64,000 nt of DNA from Mitsuaria sp. GD03876. GTDB taxonomy: Bacteria; Pseudomonadota; Gammaproteobacteria; Burkholderiales; Burkholderiaceae_C. Positions 1 through 9,317 of the stretch are shown here, piece after piece. Under the pieces are notes generated by a model. The model was given only the letters and a program-made list of their open reading frames with translations. It was not told the origin of the DNA and ran no database searches. Location of the stretch: NCBI RefSeq assembly GCF_029840635.1, contig NZ_JAOCCU010000002.1, positions 1 through 64,000 of the forward strand, written 5' to 3'. Within the stretch, counting starts at the first letter, position 1. The number at the start of each line of letters is the position of its first letter. The translations under genes and the position numbers were made by a program.

Positions 1-2
1 CC

Positions 3-2378
3 GGCGACGCCGCCTCGCAGGCGCAAGCCCAGGCGCAGTTGTCCGCCGACCGCATGGCGGCGCAAACGCCGCGCTTCGGCGAGACGCTGCTGCTGGGGCT
101 CAAGATCAACGGCGTCGCCCAGCCGCAGACGGTGCGCGCGGTGCGCGTGCCCGAGGGGCTGGCGATCCCGCAGGCGCTGTGGACCGAGCTCCAGTTCCGG
201 CCTCCCGGCGTGCCGCCGCGGATGATCGACGGCGAGCTGCACCTGATCCTGGGCGACGGACCCGGCGAGCTGATGCGCTGGCGGATCGAGGAGCTCAGCC
301 AGACGCTGGAGATCGACGCGCCGCCGCAGGCGTTCTCCGACCAGCAGATCGAGGTGGCCCGCGCCGCGACGCAGGTGATGCTGCCGTCGACCTTCGGCCT
401 GTACGCCAACTACGACGTGCAATGGCAGCGGCGGCTGGGCGGCGACGGCAACGTCGACGGCGTGACGGAACTCGGCGTGCTGACGCCCGCGGGCGACCTC
501 AACCACCAGCAGCTGTACCGCGGCGGCCAGGACGGCGGCTGGGTCCGCCTGGACACCCGATGGACGCTGGACCGGCCTGAGCGGCTGACCCGCTGGCGGA
601 TCGGCGACAGCGTCGCGCAGCCGGGCAGCTGGGGGCAGGCGATGCGCTTCGGCGGCGTGCAGTGGGGCACCGATTTCTCGTTGCGGCCGGGCTTCCTCAG
701 CTTCCCGCTGCCGACGCTGCGCGGCGAGGCGACGCTGCCGTCGACGGTGGACGTCTTCGTCAACAACAGCCAGCGGCTGCAGGGGCGGGTGCAGCCCGGC
801 CCGTTCGACATCAGCGACCTGCCGCTGGTCACCGGCCAGGGGGAGATCCGCACCGTCGTGCGCGACCTGCTGGGCCGCGAGCAGGTCGTCACGCAGCCCT
901 ACTACATCAGCGCGTCGCTGCTCAAGCCGGGACTCTCGTCCTACAGCGTCGAGACCGGCTGGCTGCGGCTGAACTACGGCATCGACAGCAACCGCTACGG
1001 CCGCGCGATGGTGGCCGGCACCTGGCGCCACGGCCTCACCTCGTCCTTCACCCAGGAATGGCGCGGCGAGCTGACGGCCCGCCAGCAGGCCGTCGGCGCG
1101 ACCGGGCTGTGGCTGGTCCCGGCGCTGGGCACGATCAGCGTCGCGGGCGTGGCCAGCCGCAGCGACGACCCGGCCGCGCGGCGCGGCGGGCTGGTCTCGC
1201 TCGGCGTCGAGCGCCAGGGCATGGACTGGAGCGGCGGCGTGCAGGTCAAGCGCGCCAGCGCCGGCTTCACCCAGCTCGGCAGCCCGGTGTTGCCGAAGTG
1301 GAGCGTGTCGGCGTCGATCGGCACCTCGTGGCGGCAGTGGGGGCTGGGCCTGGGCGTGGTGAACCAGGGCGCGCCGCAACGGCCCGCGCCCGACGGCCAG
1401 CTGCAGGTGGCCAACCAGCTGTGGTCCTTCAACGCCAGCCGCTCGCTGGGCAACTGGGGCTTCTTCGGCCTGTCGGCGCTGCGGGCGGGGCATGGCGGCG
1501 GCACGGCGATCTCGGTGTTCTGGAGCCTGCTGCTGGACGGCAACAAGAGCCTGTCAACCGCCTGGCAGGGCCAGCGCGGCGCCGGCCAGCAGTCGCGCGA
1601 CCTGTGGCAGGTCCAGCTGCAGAGCAACCCGCCGATCGGCGAAGGCATCGGCTACCAGCTGCTGGCCGAGTCCAGCGGCCGCCAGCAGGCGCAGGCCCAG
1701 TGGCAGACCAACCGGGTGGCGCTGGACGGCGGCGTGTCGCGCCTGGCCGGCAAGACCGACGTGCGGCTGGGCGCCAGCGGCGGGCTGGCCTATGTCGACG
1801 GCGGCGCGTACGCGAGCCGGCGCATCGATGGCGGCTTCGCGGTGGTGCAGGTCGGCGACCAGGCCGGCGTGCGCGTCACACACGACAACCAGCCGGTGGC
1901 GCGCACCGACGCGCGCGGCCGGGCCTTCCTGCCGGCGCTGCGCGGCTACCAGGTCAACCGCGTCGGCGTGGTCGCGGACGACCTGCCGCTGGATGCGGAG
2001 ATCGAGGCGCTCGAGCTGCAGGTCACGCCGGCGGCGCGCAGCGCGTCGGTCATCCGCTTCCCGATCCAGCACACGCAGACGGCCACCTTCACCGCCGTCG
2101 ACGAGGCCGGGGAGGCGCTGCCCCCCGGCACCGAGCTGCGGCTCGCCGGCAGTCCGCGCGGCTTCCCGATGGGGCTGGACGGGCGGGCCTACATGGCCGG
2201 CCTGCTGCCCGAGCCCGGCACCGTCCAGCGCGTGCTGGCGGTCCGCGAAGGCGCGGCGCCCTGCGTGATCGACCTGCGCCTGCCCGAGCGCGCGCCGGAA
2301 CTGCCCGACCTGGGCACGCTGACCTGCCGGCCGCCCGCGCCAGCGGCTTCCCCCTCCGCTTCGAAGGAGTCGCCATGA
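3..2378 (+). CDS. Fimbrial outer-membrane usher protein (5' end outside window)
   Basis: This is the usher of a chaperone-usher pathway, an outer-membrane beta-barrel that assembles and exports pilus or coat subunits. The reading frame is open to the left edge, so the signal peptide and part of the N-terminal domain lie outside the window; the first possible start inside is TTG at 39. The motif LKPGLSSYSVETG, the plug-like stretch around LPSTVDVFVNNSQR and a C-terminal domain ending in cysteine-containing beta strands are typical of FimD/PapC-type ushers. About 790 residues are visible against a usual 800-850. The stop overlaps the start of a spore-coat-U protein (ATGA), which points to the archaic Csu-type system rather than type 1 pili. 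The chaperone is not in the window and presumably lies upstream. Confidence 0.9.
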   Translation, partial: GDAASQAQAQAQLSADRMAAQTPRFGETLLLGLKINGVAQPQTVRAVRVPEGLAIPQALWTELQFRPPGVPPRMIDGELHLILGDGPGELMRWRIEELSQTLEIDAPPQAFSDQQIEVARAATQVMLPSTFGLYANYDVQWQRRLGGDGNVDGVTELGVLTPAGDLNHQQLYRGGQDGGWVRLDTRWTLDRPERLTRWRIGDSVAQPGSWGQAMRFGGVQWGTDFSLRPGFLSFPLPTLRGEATLPSTVDVFVNNSQRLQGRVQPGPFDISDLPLVTGQGEIRTVVRDLLGREQVVTQPYYISASLLKPGLSSYSVETGWLRLNYGIDSNRYGRAMVAGTWRHGLTSSFTQEWRGELTARQQAVGATGLWLVPALGTISVAGVASRSDDPAARRGGLVSLGVERQGMDWSGGVQVKRASAGFTQLGSPVLPKWSVSASIGTSWRQWGLGLGVVNQGAPQRPAPDGQLQVANQLWSFNASRSLGNWGFFGLSALRAGHGGGTAISVFWSLLLDGNKSLSTAWQGQRGAGQQSRDLWQVQLQSNPPIGEGIGYQLLAESSGRQQAQAQWQTNRVALDGGVSRLAGKTDVRLGASGGLAYVDGGAYASRRIDGGFAVVQVGDQAGVRVTHDNQPVARTDARGRAFLPALRGYQVNRVGVVADDLPLDAEIEALELQVTPAARSASVIRFPIQHTQTATFTAVDEAGEALPPGTELRLAGSPRGFPMGLDGRAYMAGLLPEPGTVQRVLAVREGAAPCVIDLRLPERAPELPDLGTLTCRPPAPAASPSASKESP

Positions 2379-2935
2379 TCCCGTCTCCGCGTTCCGGCTC
2401 CGGCGTTCGCCGCGGCATCCCATCGCGCTTGTCGTGGCGCCTTCTCTGTCGTCTCGCGCTCGCGGCGGCGCTGCTGCTCGGCGCCGGCGCCGCCCAGGCG
2501 CTCTGCATCCCCGCCGTGTGCTCCTGCACCGCGCAAACCACCGGGCTGCTGTTCGCCAACTACAACCCGCTCGCCTATGGGAACACCGACACCACCGGCA
2601 CCGTGTCCATCAAGTGCGGCGGCGTCGCGGGACTGCTGATCCCGTTCACCATCGCGTTCAGCACCGGCACCGGATCCAGCTACAGCGCGCGACGCATGGC
2701 GTCCGGCGCCAACCAGCTCGGCTACAACCTCTACGCGGACTCGGCCTACACCACCATCTGGGGCGACGGCACCGGATCCACCGTCACCGTCGGGGCCACG
2801 CTGCTGCTGGATGTCGTCAGCTTGCTCGGGACCGCGACCTACACCGTGTATGGACGCATTCCGGCGAGGCAGGTCACGACGGTGCCCGGGGGGCCGTATA
2901 CCGACGCGGTGACTGTCACCATCACGTATCAGTGA
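2375..2935 (+). CDS. Spore coat protein U domain (Csu-type pilus subunit)
   Basis: This 186-residue secreted subunit has an arginine-rich n-region, a hydrophobic segment of about 20 residues (roughly 28-45) and a probable cleavage after AQA. The mature part has early cysteines (LCIPAVCSC) and a SCPU-style beta-sandwich ending in VYGRIPA...TDAVTVTITYQ, the usual C-terminal donor-strand pattern of this family. It overlaps the usher stop by four bases and has GAAGGAG about 8 bases upstream, so the two genes are co-translated. Being last in the locus and following the usher, it is probably the tip or minor subunit. The family assembles adhesive archaic pili; the exact role here is inferred. Confidence 0.88.
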   Translation: MIPSPRSGSGVRRGIPSRLSWRLLCRLALAAALLLGAGAAQALCIPAVCSCTAQTTGLLFANYNPLAYGNTDTTGTVSIKCGGVAGLLIPFTIAFSTGTGSSYSARRMASGANQLGYNLYADSAYTTIWGDGTGSTVTVGATLLLDVVSLLGTATYTVYGRIPARQVTTVPGGPYTDAVTVTITYQ

Positions 2936-2960
2936 GGCTGACTCCGCCTGCAGCGGTCCG

Positions 2961-3026
2961 GGCGTTGGCCGCCATGGCATGGGGCCACAGGCGGCAAGCG
3001 CCTGAACCCCATGCCATGCCGTCCCC
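2961..3026. repeat. Dispersed palindromic intergenic element, copy 1
   Basis: Between two convergent genes sits an imperfect palindrome. An outer stem pairs 2973-2984 with 3007-3018, and an inner stem pairs 2989-2993 (AGGCG) with 2999-3003 (CGCCT). Read as reverse complement, the element matches 9130-9191 over about 60 bases, including the shared blocks GGGACGGCA, CGCTTG, GGCCCCATG and GGCGGCCAA. Two related copies in intergenic DNA suggest a REP-like family. Confidence 0.6.
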
Positions 3027-3086
3027 AACCACCACCGTACTTCCCCGGTTTTGCGACCGAGGACTGCGTGACGGGGCGAAGACCAG

Positions 3087-4547
3087 TCAGTCGAAGGACC
3101 GGTTCTTCACGACGGCGTAGCGATCCATCGTCGCCATGCGCGCCGTCTCGTGACGCACGATCGGCTCGGGATAGTCGCGGCCCAGCACCACGCCGCAGGC
3201 GGCCAGCTCCACGGGCTTCGCCAGCCATGGGGCATGGATCAGCTTCGCGGGAAGCTTCGCGAGTTGAGGCAGGTAACGCTTGATGAACTTGCCATCCGGA
3301 TCGAACTTCTCGCTCTGGTTCACCGGATTGAAGATGCGGAAATACGGCTGCGCGTCGCAGCCGCTGGACGCCGCCCATTGCCAGCCGCCGTTGTTGGCGG
3401 CCAGGTCGAAATCGATCAGCTTCTCCGCGAAGTACGCCTCGCCGCGCCGCCAGTCGATGCCCAGGTCCTTGATCAGGAAACTCGCCGTCACCATGCGCAG
3501 CCGGTTGTGCATGTAGCCCGTCTCGTTGATCTGGTGCATCGCCGCATCCACCAGCGGATACCCCGTCCGGCCCTGGCACCAGGCCTCGAAGTCGGCGTCC
3601 GCCTCCGGACCCTCCGCCCAGCGGATGCGGTCGTACTCGGGCCGGAACGCCCGCTCCGCGACGCGCGGATGGTGATGCAGCACCTGGTGATAGAAGTCCC
3701 GCCAGATCAGCTCCGACAACCAGGTCCTCGCCCCCTCGCTGCCACCCTCGGTGGCGTAGCCCCGCGACCACGCCTCGCGCGCCAGGCGCCGGATCGAGAT
3801 CGTGCCGAAGCGCAGGTGCGTGCTCAGGTAGCTCGGCCCCTTCGCGGCCGGGAAGTCGCGCGTCTCGCCGTAGCGGTCGATGCGCTCGAGGAACTCGTCG
3901 AAGAGCCGTCGCGCGCCGCCGCTGCCGCCGCCCAGCGCCGCCGCCAGCCCGGCCGGCTCGAAGCCGATGTCGCCCAGCGACGGGATGCCCCGCGGCATCG
4001 ACGGCGGCAGCGGCGCGAGGTGCGCCGCGTGGCGCGCCACCGGGTAGCTGCTCAGGAAGAAAGGCGTGATCTCGCGTAGCCACGCGTTCTTGTAGGGCGT
4101 GAAGACGCCGTAAGGCTGGCGTGAGCCGGTGAGGATCTCCGAGCGCTCGAAGACCACGTGGTCCTTGAAGCTTTCCACCTGCACGCCGCGTGCGAGCAGC
4201 GTCTCGCCGACTGCCGCGTCGCGCCGCAGCGCGTCGGGCTCGTCGTCATGGTTGAAGTACAGCGCGTCGATGCCGAGTTCCGCGGCCAGGGCAGGGATCT
4301 GCTCGCGCGCCGCGCCGTGGCGCACGATCAGGCCGGCGCCGGGGGCGAGGGCCGCCAGGTCGGCGTCCAGCACCCGCAGGGCGTCGAGGATGAACTCGAC
4401 GCGCCGGTCCGCGCGGGGCAGGGCGTCCAGGATGTCGGTGTCGAGCACGAAAGCGCAGTGGACGCGCTCGTGGCGCTGGAGCGCGCGGTGCAGCGCGGCG
4501 TGGTCGTCCGCGCGCAGATCGCGCCGGAACCAGACAAGGGCGTTCAT
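3087..4547 (-). CDS. phrB: Deoxyribodipyrimidine photolyase
   Basis: This class I CPD photolyase splits cyclobutane pyrimidine dimers using blue light. It has an N-terminal alpha/beta antenna-chromophore domain opening with LVWFRRDLRADDHAAL, and a helical FAD domain with GPSYLSTHLRFGTIS, WRDFYHQVL, MHNRLRMVTASFLIKDL and, near residue 385, NNGGWQWAASSGCDAQPYFR. The flavin-contacting and tryptophan electron-transfer motifs are therefore complete. At 486 residues it has the usual family length. The start ATG lies only 35 bases from the divergent yqgE start, so the two share a small promoter region. It is a monocistronic gene convergent with the pilus locus. Confidence 0.97.
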   Translation of the reverse strand: MNALVWFRRDLRADDHAALHRALQRHERVHCAFVLDTDILDALPRADRRVEFILDALRVLDADLAALAPGAGLIVRHGAAREQIPALAAELGIDALYFNHDDEPDALRRDAAVGETLLARGVQVESFKDHVVFERSEILTGSRQPYGVFTPYKNAWLREITPFFLSSYPVARHAAHLAPLPPSMPRGIPSLGDIGFEPAGLAAALGGGSGGARRLFDEFLERIDRYGETRDFPAAKGPSYLSTHLRFGTISIRRLAREAWSRGYATEGGSEGARTWLSELIWRDFYHQVLHHHPRVAERAFRPEYDRIRWAEGPEADADFEAWCQGRTGYPLVDAAMHQINETGYMHNRLRMVTASFLIKDLGIDWRRGEAYFAEKLIDFDLAANNGGWQWAASSGCDAQPYFRIFNPVNQSEKFDPDGKFIKRYLPQLAKLPAKLIHAPWLAKPVELAACGVVLGRDYPEPIVRHETARMATMDRYAVVKNRSFD

Positions 4548-4582
4548 GGAGGCGGAGTGTCGGTGAAATAGAATCCGCCCCT

Positions 4583-5161
4583 ATGTCCAAGGAACGCATC
4601 GACCTGACCAACCAGTTCCTGATCGCCATGCCGGGCATGGTGGACGAGACCTTTGCCGGCTCCGTCGTCTACCTGTGCGAGCACAACGAGAAGGGCGCGC
4701 TGGGACTGGTCATCAACAAGCCGATCTCGCTGACCCTGGGCAACCTGTTCGAGAAGGTCGAGCTCGAGCTCGGCGACGAGGACATGGCCGCGCGGCCGGT
4801 GTTCTTCGGCGGTCCGGTCCAGACCGAACGCGGTTTCGTGCTGCACGAGCCGCTGGACGAGCAGGGCAACCACTACAACGCGACGCTCGCCGTGCCCGGC
4901 GGGCTCGAGATGACCACCAGCCGCGACGTGCTGGAGGCGCTGTCCAGCGGCGCCGGCCCCAAGCGCGTGCTGGTCACGCTGGGCTACAGCGGCTGGGCCG
5001 CCGGCCAGCTCGAGGAAGAGATCGGCCGCAATGGCTGGATCACCGTCGACGCCACGCCCGAGATCATCTTCGACACGCCCATCGAGGAGCGCTACGACAA
5101 GGCGCTCGCCCTGCTGGGCATCGATCCGCGCATGCTCAGCCAGGAGGCCGGGCACGCATGA
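4583..5161 (+). CDS. YqgE/AlgH family protein (UPF0301)
   Basis: This 192-residue cytosolic protein belongs to the YqgE/AlgH (DUF179) family, recognised by LTNQFLIAMPGM near the start, GALGLVINKP, VFFGGPVQTERGFVLH and VTLGYSGWAAGQLEEE. The biochemical role of the family is not settled. Its conserved placement directly before ruvX is seen here, with a four-base ATGA overlap. It is the first gene of a co-directional run continuing through ruvX, pyrR, pyrB, pyrX and an acyltransferase. Confidence 0.93.
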   Translation: MSKERIDLTNQFLIAMPGMVDETFAGSVVYLCEHNEKGALGLVINKPISLTLGNLFEKVELELGDEDMAARPVFFGGPVQTERGFVLHEPLDEQGNHYNATLAVPGGLEMTTSRDVLEALSSGAGPKRVLVTLGYSGWAAGQLEEEIGRNGWITVDATPEIIFDTPIEERYDKALALLGIDPRMLSQEAGHA

Positions 5162-5589
5162 ATTCCGGAGGCGTCATGACCCCCATGAACACCGCTTCCC
5201 CCTCCGCTTTCGTCTCCCCTCTCGGTTTTGACTTCGGCACCAAGCGCCTCGGCGTGGCGACCGGCAACCGGATGCTGGGCAGCGCGCGCGGGTTGCGGAC
5301 GATCACCGAGCAGGGCGATGCGCGCTGGGCCGCGATCGCGGCGCTGATCCAGGAGTGGCAGCCCGACGCGCTGGTGATCGGCGTGCCGCGCCATCCGGAC
5401 GGCGCCCCGCATGAGATGACCGCCCGCGCGCTCAAGTTCGCCGGGCAACTGCGCGGCCGCTACCGGCTGCCGGTCGTGGAAGTCGATGAACGCTACACCA
5501 GCGCGGAAGCCCAGTCCCAGGGCGCGCGCGACCTCGATGCCGCCAGCGCGGCATTGATCCTCGAACAATTCTTCCGGGAACACCCATGA
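5158..5589 (+). CDS. ruvX: Holliday junction resolvase RuvX (YqgF)
   Basis: This RNase H-fold nuclease family acts in pre-16S rRNA 5' processing and may resolve Holliday junctions. Seen are GFDFGTKRLGVATG with the first catalytic aspartate, ALVIGVPRHPDG, VVEVDERYTSAEA and the C-terminal DLDAASAALILEQFF with the last acidic residues. ATG 5158 overlaps the yqgE stop and has AGGAGG ten bases upstream; ATG 5176 with GGAGG close by is an equally credible start and would drop six residues. The stop overlaps pyrR by four bases. Confidence 0.93.
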   Translation: MNSGGVMTPMNTASPSAFVSPLGFDFGTKRLGVATGNRMLGSARGLRTITEQGDARWAAIAALIQEWQPDALVIGVPRHPDGAPHEMTARALKFAGQLRGRYRLPVVEVDERYTSAEAQSQGARDLDAASAALILEQFFREHP

Positions 5590-6086
5590 GCACATTGCAC
5601 CTCGACGCGGAAGCGCTCTACGCCGACCTCGCGCGCGGCGTCCAGCGGCTGCTGCAGCCCGACTGCGCGCTGGTCGGCATCTGGTCAGGCGGCGCCTGGC
5701 TGGCCGAGCGCCTCCAGCAGGACTTGCAGCTGGCGGGTCAGCACGGCGTGATCTCCAGCGCGCTGCACCGCGACGACTTCGGCAGCAAGGGCATGAACGC
5801 GAGCGCCGACCACACCAAGCTGCCCTTCGAGGTCGAAGGCCGCCACATCCTGCTGATCGACGACGTGCTCTACACCGGCCGCACGACGCGCGCGGTGATC
5901 AACGAGCTGTTCGACTTCGGCCGCCCCGCCAGCGTGACGCTGGCCGTGCTGGTGGACCGCGGCGGCCGCGAGCTGCCGATCGAGCCGGTGTTCTCGGCCG
6001 CGCGCGTCGCGGTCGCGCCCAACCAGCGACTGAGCCTGGCCAAGGACGAGTCCGGCCGCTTCAGCTTCGACGTGAAGGGGGACTGA
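5586..6086 (+). CDS. pyrR: Bifunctional pyr operon regulator / uracil phosphoribosyltransferase
   Basis: This is a type I phosphoribosyltransferase of the PyrR family, 166 residues. The PRPP-binding loop reads HILLIDDVLYTGRTTRA (about residues 92-108), and VGIWSGGAWLAERL and the DFGSKG region fit the family. PyrR proteins bind pyr leader RNA in Gram-positives and can make UMP from uracil. Here the gene sits directly upstream of pyrB (3-base gap), which supports a pyrimidine link. No convincing PyrR-type leader hairpin was recognised, so a regulatory mechanism is not claimed. Confidence 0.9.
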   Translation: MSTLHLDAEALYADLARGVQRLLQPDCALVGIWSGGAWLAERLQQDLQLAGQHGVISSALHRDDFGSKGMNASADHTKLPFEVEGRHILLIDDVLYTGRTTRAVINELFDFGRPASVTLAVLVDRGGRELPIEPVFSAARVAVAPNQRLSLAKDESGRFSFDVKGD

Positions 6087-6089
6087 CCC

Positions 6090-7052
6090 ATGCTGAGCAA
6101 ACGCAACCCCCAACTGAACAAGCACGGCGAGCTGATCCACCTGCTCTCCACCGAAGGCCTGCCCAAGGCCATCCTCCACCAGATCCTGGACACCGCCGGC
6201 ACCTTCCTCTCGGTCAACGACCGCGAGGTCAAGAAGGTGCCGCTGCTGCGCGGCAAGTCGGTGTTCAACCTGTTCTTCGAGAACAGCACCCGCACCCGCA
6301 CCACCTTCGAGATCGCCGCCAAGCGCCTGTCCGCCGACGTCATCAACCTCGACATCGCGCGCTCCAGCACCGCCAAGGGCGAGACGCTGCTCGACACGGT
6401 GGCCAACCTCTCGGCGATGCATGCCGACATGTTCGTGGTCCGCCACAGCGAGTCGGGTGCGCCCTACCTGATCGCGCAGCACTGCGCGCCGCATGTCCAC
6501 GTGGTCAACGCCGGCGACGGCCGCCACGCGCATCCGACGCAGGGCCTGCTGGACATGTACACGATCCGCCACTTCAAGAAGGACTTCACCAACCTGACGG
6601 TGGCGATCGTCGGCGACATCGTGCACTCGCGCGTCGCGCGCAGCGACATCCACGCGCTGACCACGCTGGGCGTGCCGGAGATCCGGGCGGTGGGCCCGAA
6701 GACGCTGGTGCCGGGCGACCTCAAGGACATGGGCGTGCGCGTGTGCCACGACATGGCCGAGGGCGTGCGCGACGCCGACGTGATCATCATGTTGCGCCTG
6801 CAGAACGAGCGCATGAGCGGCGCGATGCTGCCCAGCGCGGGCGAGTACTTCAAGAGTTTCGGCCTGACGCCGGAGAAGCTGGCGCTGGCCAAGCCCGATG
6901 CGATCGTCATGCATCCGGGCCCGATCAACCGCGGCGTGGAGATCGCGTCCAACGTCGCCGACGGCGCGCACAGCGTGATCCTGCCGCAGGTCACCTTCGG
7001 CATCGCGGTGCGCATGGCCGTGATGTCCATCCTCGCGGGGAACGAAGCATGA
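6090..7052 (+). CDS. pyrB: Aspartate carbamoyltransferase catalytic subunit
   Basis: This enzyme catalyses the second step of pyrimidine synthesis, carbamoyl phosphate plus aspartate to carbamoyl-aspartate. The carbamoyl-phosphate loop [13 protein letters not shown], the [14 protein letters not shown] loop, [11 protein letters not shown] and [13 protein letters not shown] are all present in a full 320-residue chain. It overlaps the next gene, a pseudo-dihydroorotase, by four bases. In Pseudomonas-type organisms this pair forms one dodecameric complex and no pyrI regulatory subunit is used; none is seen here. Confidence 0.97.
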   Translation: MLSKRNPQLNKHGELIHLLSTEGLPKAILHQILDTAGTFLSVNDREVKKVPLLRGKSVFNLFFENSTRTRTTFEIAAKRLSADVINLDIARSSTAKGETLLDTVANLSAMHADMFVVRHSESGAPYLIAQHCAPHVHVVNAGDGRHAHPTQGLLDMYTIRHFKKDFTNLTVAIVGDIVHSRVARSDIHALTTLGVPEIRAVGPKTLVPGDLKDMGVRVCHDMAEGVRDADVIIMLRLQNERMSGAMLPSAGEYFKSFGLTPEKLALAKPDAIVMHPGPINRGVEIASNVADGAHSVILPQVTFGIAVRMAVMSILAGNEA

Positions 7053-8377
7053 AGATCCTGATCCAGAACGGCCGCCTCCTCGATCCCGCTTCGGGCCTGG
7101 ACCAGGTCGGCGACCTCGCCATCGCCTCGGGCCGCATCGTCGGACTCGGCGGCGTGGGCGACTTCAGCGCGGACCGCGTCATCGACGCGAGCGGCCTGGT
7201 CGTCGCGCCGGGGCTCGTCGACCTCGCCGCGCGGCTGCGCGAGCCGGGCCACGAGCACGAGGGCATGCTGGAGAGCGAGCTCGCCGCGGCGGCCGCGGGC
7301 GGCGTGACCAGCCTGGTCTGCCCGCCCGACACCGACCCGGCGCTGGACGAGCCCGGCCTGGTCGAGATGCTCAAGTTCCGCGCCCGCAAGCTCAGCCGCT
7401 GCCGGCTGTTCCCGCTGGGCGCGCTGACGCGCGGCCTGGCCGGCGAGTCGCTGACCGAGATGGCCGAGCTGACCGAGTCGGGCTGCGTCGGGTTCTCGCA
7501 GGCGCATGTGCCCATCCGCAACACGCTGACGGTGCAGCGCGCGATGCAGTACGCGGCCAGCTTCGGCTACACGCTGTGGCTGCACGCGCAGGATCCGTGG
7601 CTCAGCGGCGGCGTCGCGGCCAGCGGCGCGGTGGCGACGCGGCTGGGCCTGTCCGGCGAGCCGGTCGCGGCCGAGACGATCGCGCTGCACACGATCCTGG
7701 AGCTGGTCCGCGTGACCGGCTGCCGCGTCCACCTGTGCCGCCTGAGCAGCGCCGCCGGCGTCGAGCTGCTGCGCCAGGCCAAGAAGGACGGGCTGCCGGT
7801 GACGGCGGACGTCTCGATCAACTCGCTGCACCTGAGCGATGTCGACATCGGCTACTTCAACCCGTCGATGCGGCTCACGCCGCCGCTGCGCCAGCAGCGC
7901 GACCGCGACGCGCTGCGCGCCGCGCTGGCCGACGGCACGATCGACGCGCTGGTCAGCGACCACAACCCGGTCGCGGCCGACGAGAAGTCGCTGCCCTTCG
8001 CCGAGGCCACGCCGGGCGCGACCGGCCTGGAGCTGCTGCTGAGCCTGGCGCTGCGCTGGGGCCAGGACGAGGGCCTGTCGCTGGCGCGCACGCTGGACAC
8101 GATCACCGGCCGCCCGGTGAAGGTGCTGGGCGGCGCGCTGGGCTCGCTGGCGGCGAGCGCGGGCCGGCTGGTCGAGGGGGGCGTCGGCGACGTCGTCGTC
8201 TTCGATGCCGAGGCCAGTGGCGCGGTCACTCCGGAGCGGCTGGTCAGCCAGGGCAAGCACACGCCGTTCTCGTTCGACATCACCGGCTTCGAGCTGCCGG
8301 GCCGCGTGCGCTTCACGCTGGTGGCCGGCACGGTCGCCTACGAATCGCTGGTCACCGACGTCGAGCGGACCGCCTGA
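7049..8377 (+). CDS. pyrX: Dihydroorotase-like protein without metal ligands (PyrX/PyrC')
   Basis: This 442-residue amidohydrolase-fold protein is homologous to type I dihydroorotase. The metal-binding signature DxHxHxRxPG is replaced by [10 protein letters not shown] near residue 59, so both zinc histidines are gone, and HLCRLSS stands where a histidine-containing strand motif is expected. [15 protein letters not shown] near the C-terminal third is kept. In Pseudomonas putida and relatives such a PyrC' is catalytically dead and needed to assemble active PyrB; the ATGA overlap with pyrB here fits that role. A true dihydroorotase must be encoded elsewhere. The stop overlaps the next start by one base (TGATG). 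Confidence 0.9.
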   Translation: MKILIQNGRLLDPASGLDQVGDLAIASGRIVGLGGVGDFSADRVIDASGLVVAPGLVDLAARLREPGHEHEGMLESELAAAAAGGVTSLVCPPDTDPALDEPGLVEMLKFRARKLSRCRLFPLGALTRGLAGESLTEMAELTESGCVGFSQAHVPIRNTLTVQRAMQYAASFGYTLWLHAQDPWLSGGVAASGAVATRLGLSGEPVAAETIALHTILELVRVTGCRVHLCRLSSAAGVELLRQAKKDGLPVTADVSINSLHLSDVDIGYFNPSMRLTPPLRQQRDRDALRAALADGTIDALVSDHNPVAADEKSLPFAEATPGATGLELLLSLALRWGQDEGLSLARTLDTITGRPVKVLGGALGSLAASAGRLVEGGVGDVVVFDAEASGAVTPERLVSQGKHTPFSFDITGFELPGRVRFTLVAGTVAYESLVTDVERTA

Positions 8378-9114
8378 TGCGCGCCGCGGTCGGCGCGTGG
8401 CGCGCGCTGCGCATGCTTGCCCACATCCTGCACGGGATCTACCTGGTGCAGTTCCGTTGGGGCGGCCTGGACACGCCGGCGAGGCAGCGCTACGTCGGCT
8501 GGTGGTCGGGCAAGCTGCTGCGGGTGCTGGGCGTGCGGCTCGAGTCGCCCGGTCCGCAGGCGAGCGCGCCGCGGCTGATCACGGCCAATCACATCTCGTG
8601 GCTGGACATCGCGGCGATGCACGCGGTGATGCCGGAGGCGCGTTTCGTCTCGAAGGCGGACATCGCGACCTGGTTCCTGGTGGGCAAGCTGGCGACGGCG
8701 GTGGGCACGCTCTACATCGAGCGCGCGAGCAAGCGCGACGCGCTGCGCGTGGTGCACAAGACGGCCGAGGCGCTGGCCGCGGGCCAGACGGTGGCGGTCT
8801 TCCCCGAGGGCACGACCGGCGCCGGTTATCCGCTGCTGCCGTTGCATGGCAACTTGCTGCAAGCGGCGATCAGCACCCACACGCCGCTGCAGCCGGTGGT
8901 GCTGCGCTGGCACCAGCCCGGCAAGCCGTACAGCGAGGCTGCCCAGTACATCGGCCAGATGTCGTTGATGGAAAGCCTGTGGCGAATCCTGACGGCGAAG
9001 GACCTGGCCGTCGAAGTCCGCTCGCTCGACGCGATGCCGACCGAGGGCATGGATCGCCGCCACCTCGCCGAAGCTCTCGCACAGGCGATCTCAACCGCAC
9101 TCCCAAGGCCCTAG
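8377..9114 (+). CDS. 1-acyl-sn-glycerol-3-phosphate acyltransferase-like protein
   Basis: This PlsC-family lysophospholipid acyltransferase has 245 residues. The catalytic NHxxxxD box appears as NHISWLDI (about residues 69-76), followed by FVSKADI and the glycerophosphate-binding FPEGTTGAGYPLLPLHGNLLQAA. An N-terminal hydrophobic segment (LRMLAHILHGIYLVQF) anchors it to the inner membrane. It should acylate lysophosphatidate or a related lysolipid. It is translationally coupled to pyrX (TGATG) and is the last gene of the run; a pathway link to pyrimidines is not evident. Confidence 0.9.
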   Translation: MRAAVGAWRALRMLAHILHGIYLVQFRWGGLDTPARQRYVGWWSGKLLRVLGVRLESPGPQASAPRLITANHISWLDIAAMHAVMPEARFVSKADIATWFLVGKLATAVGTLYIERASKRDALRVVHKTAEALAAGQTVAVFPEGTTGAGYPLLPLHGNLLQAAISTHTPLQPVVLRWHQPGKPYSEAAQYIGQMSLMESLWRILTAKDLAVEVRSLDAMPTEGMDRRHLAEALAQAISTALPRP

Positions 9115-9129
9115 ACCCTCGGTCGGTCA

Positions 9130-9191
9130 GGGACGGCAAGGCGTGGGGTTTCGGCGCTTGACGACGAGGCCCCATGACTTGGCGGCCAAGC
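9130..9191. repeat. Dispersed palindromic intergenic element, copy 2
   Basis: This is the second copy of the element at 2961-3026, in opposite orientation relative to the window. Blocks GGGACGGCA, CGCTTG, GGCCCCATG and GGCGGCCAA align with the reverse complement of copy 1. The palindrome is more eroded than in copy 1. It lies 16 bases after the acyltransferase stop, where it could also act as a 3' hairpin. Confidence 0.55.
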
Positions 9192-9230
9192 GCGCCAGTG
9201 AGGGCAGGTGGGCGGCCCCAAGGTCCGCCA

Positions 9231-9240
9231 CCCCCCCCCC
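9231..9240. repeat. Run of ten C upstream of the PRPP-synthetase-like gene
   Basis: A mononucleotide C tract of ten lies 77 bases before the start codon of the next gene. It is the longest homopolymer noticed in the window. Such tracts can vary in length; no coding effect is predicted because it lies outside the chosen frame. Confidence 0.7.
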
Positions 9241-9317
9241 GGCGACCTGCTTCCAGATCGCCCGTCACCGGGTACGCCGGCTGCCCTGGCCGGCCGGATT
9301 GGTGCGAGGATCCGCCG

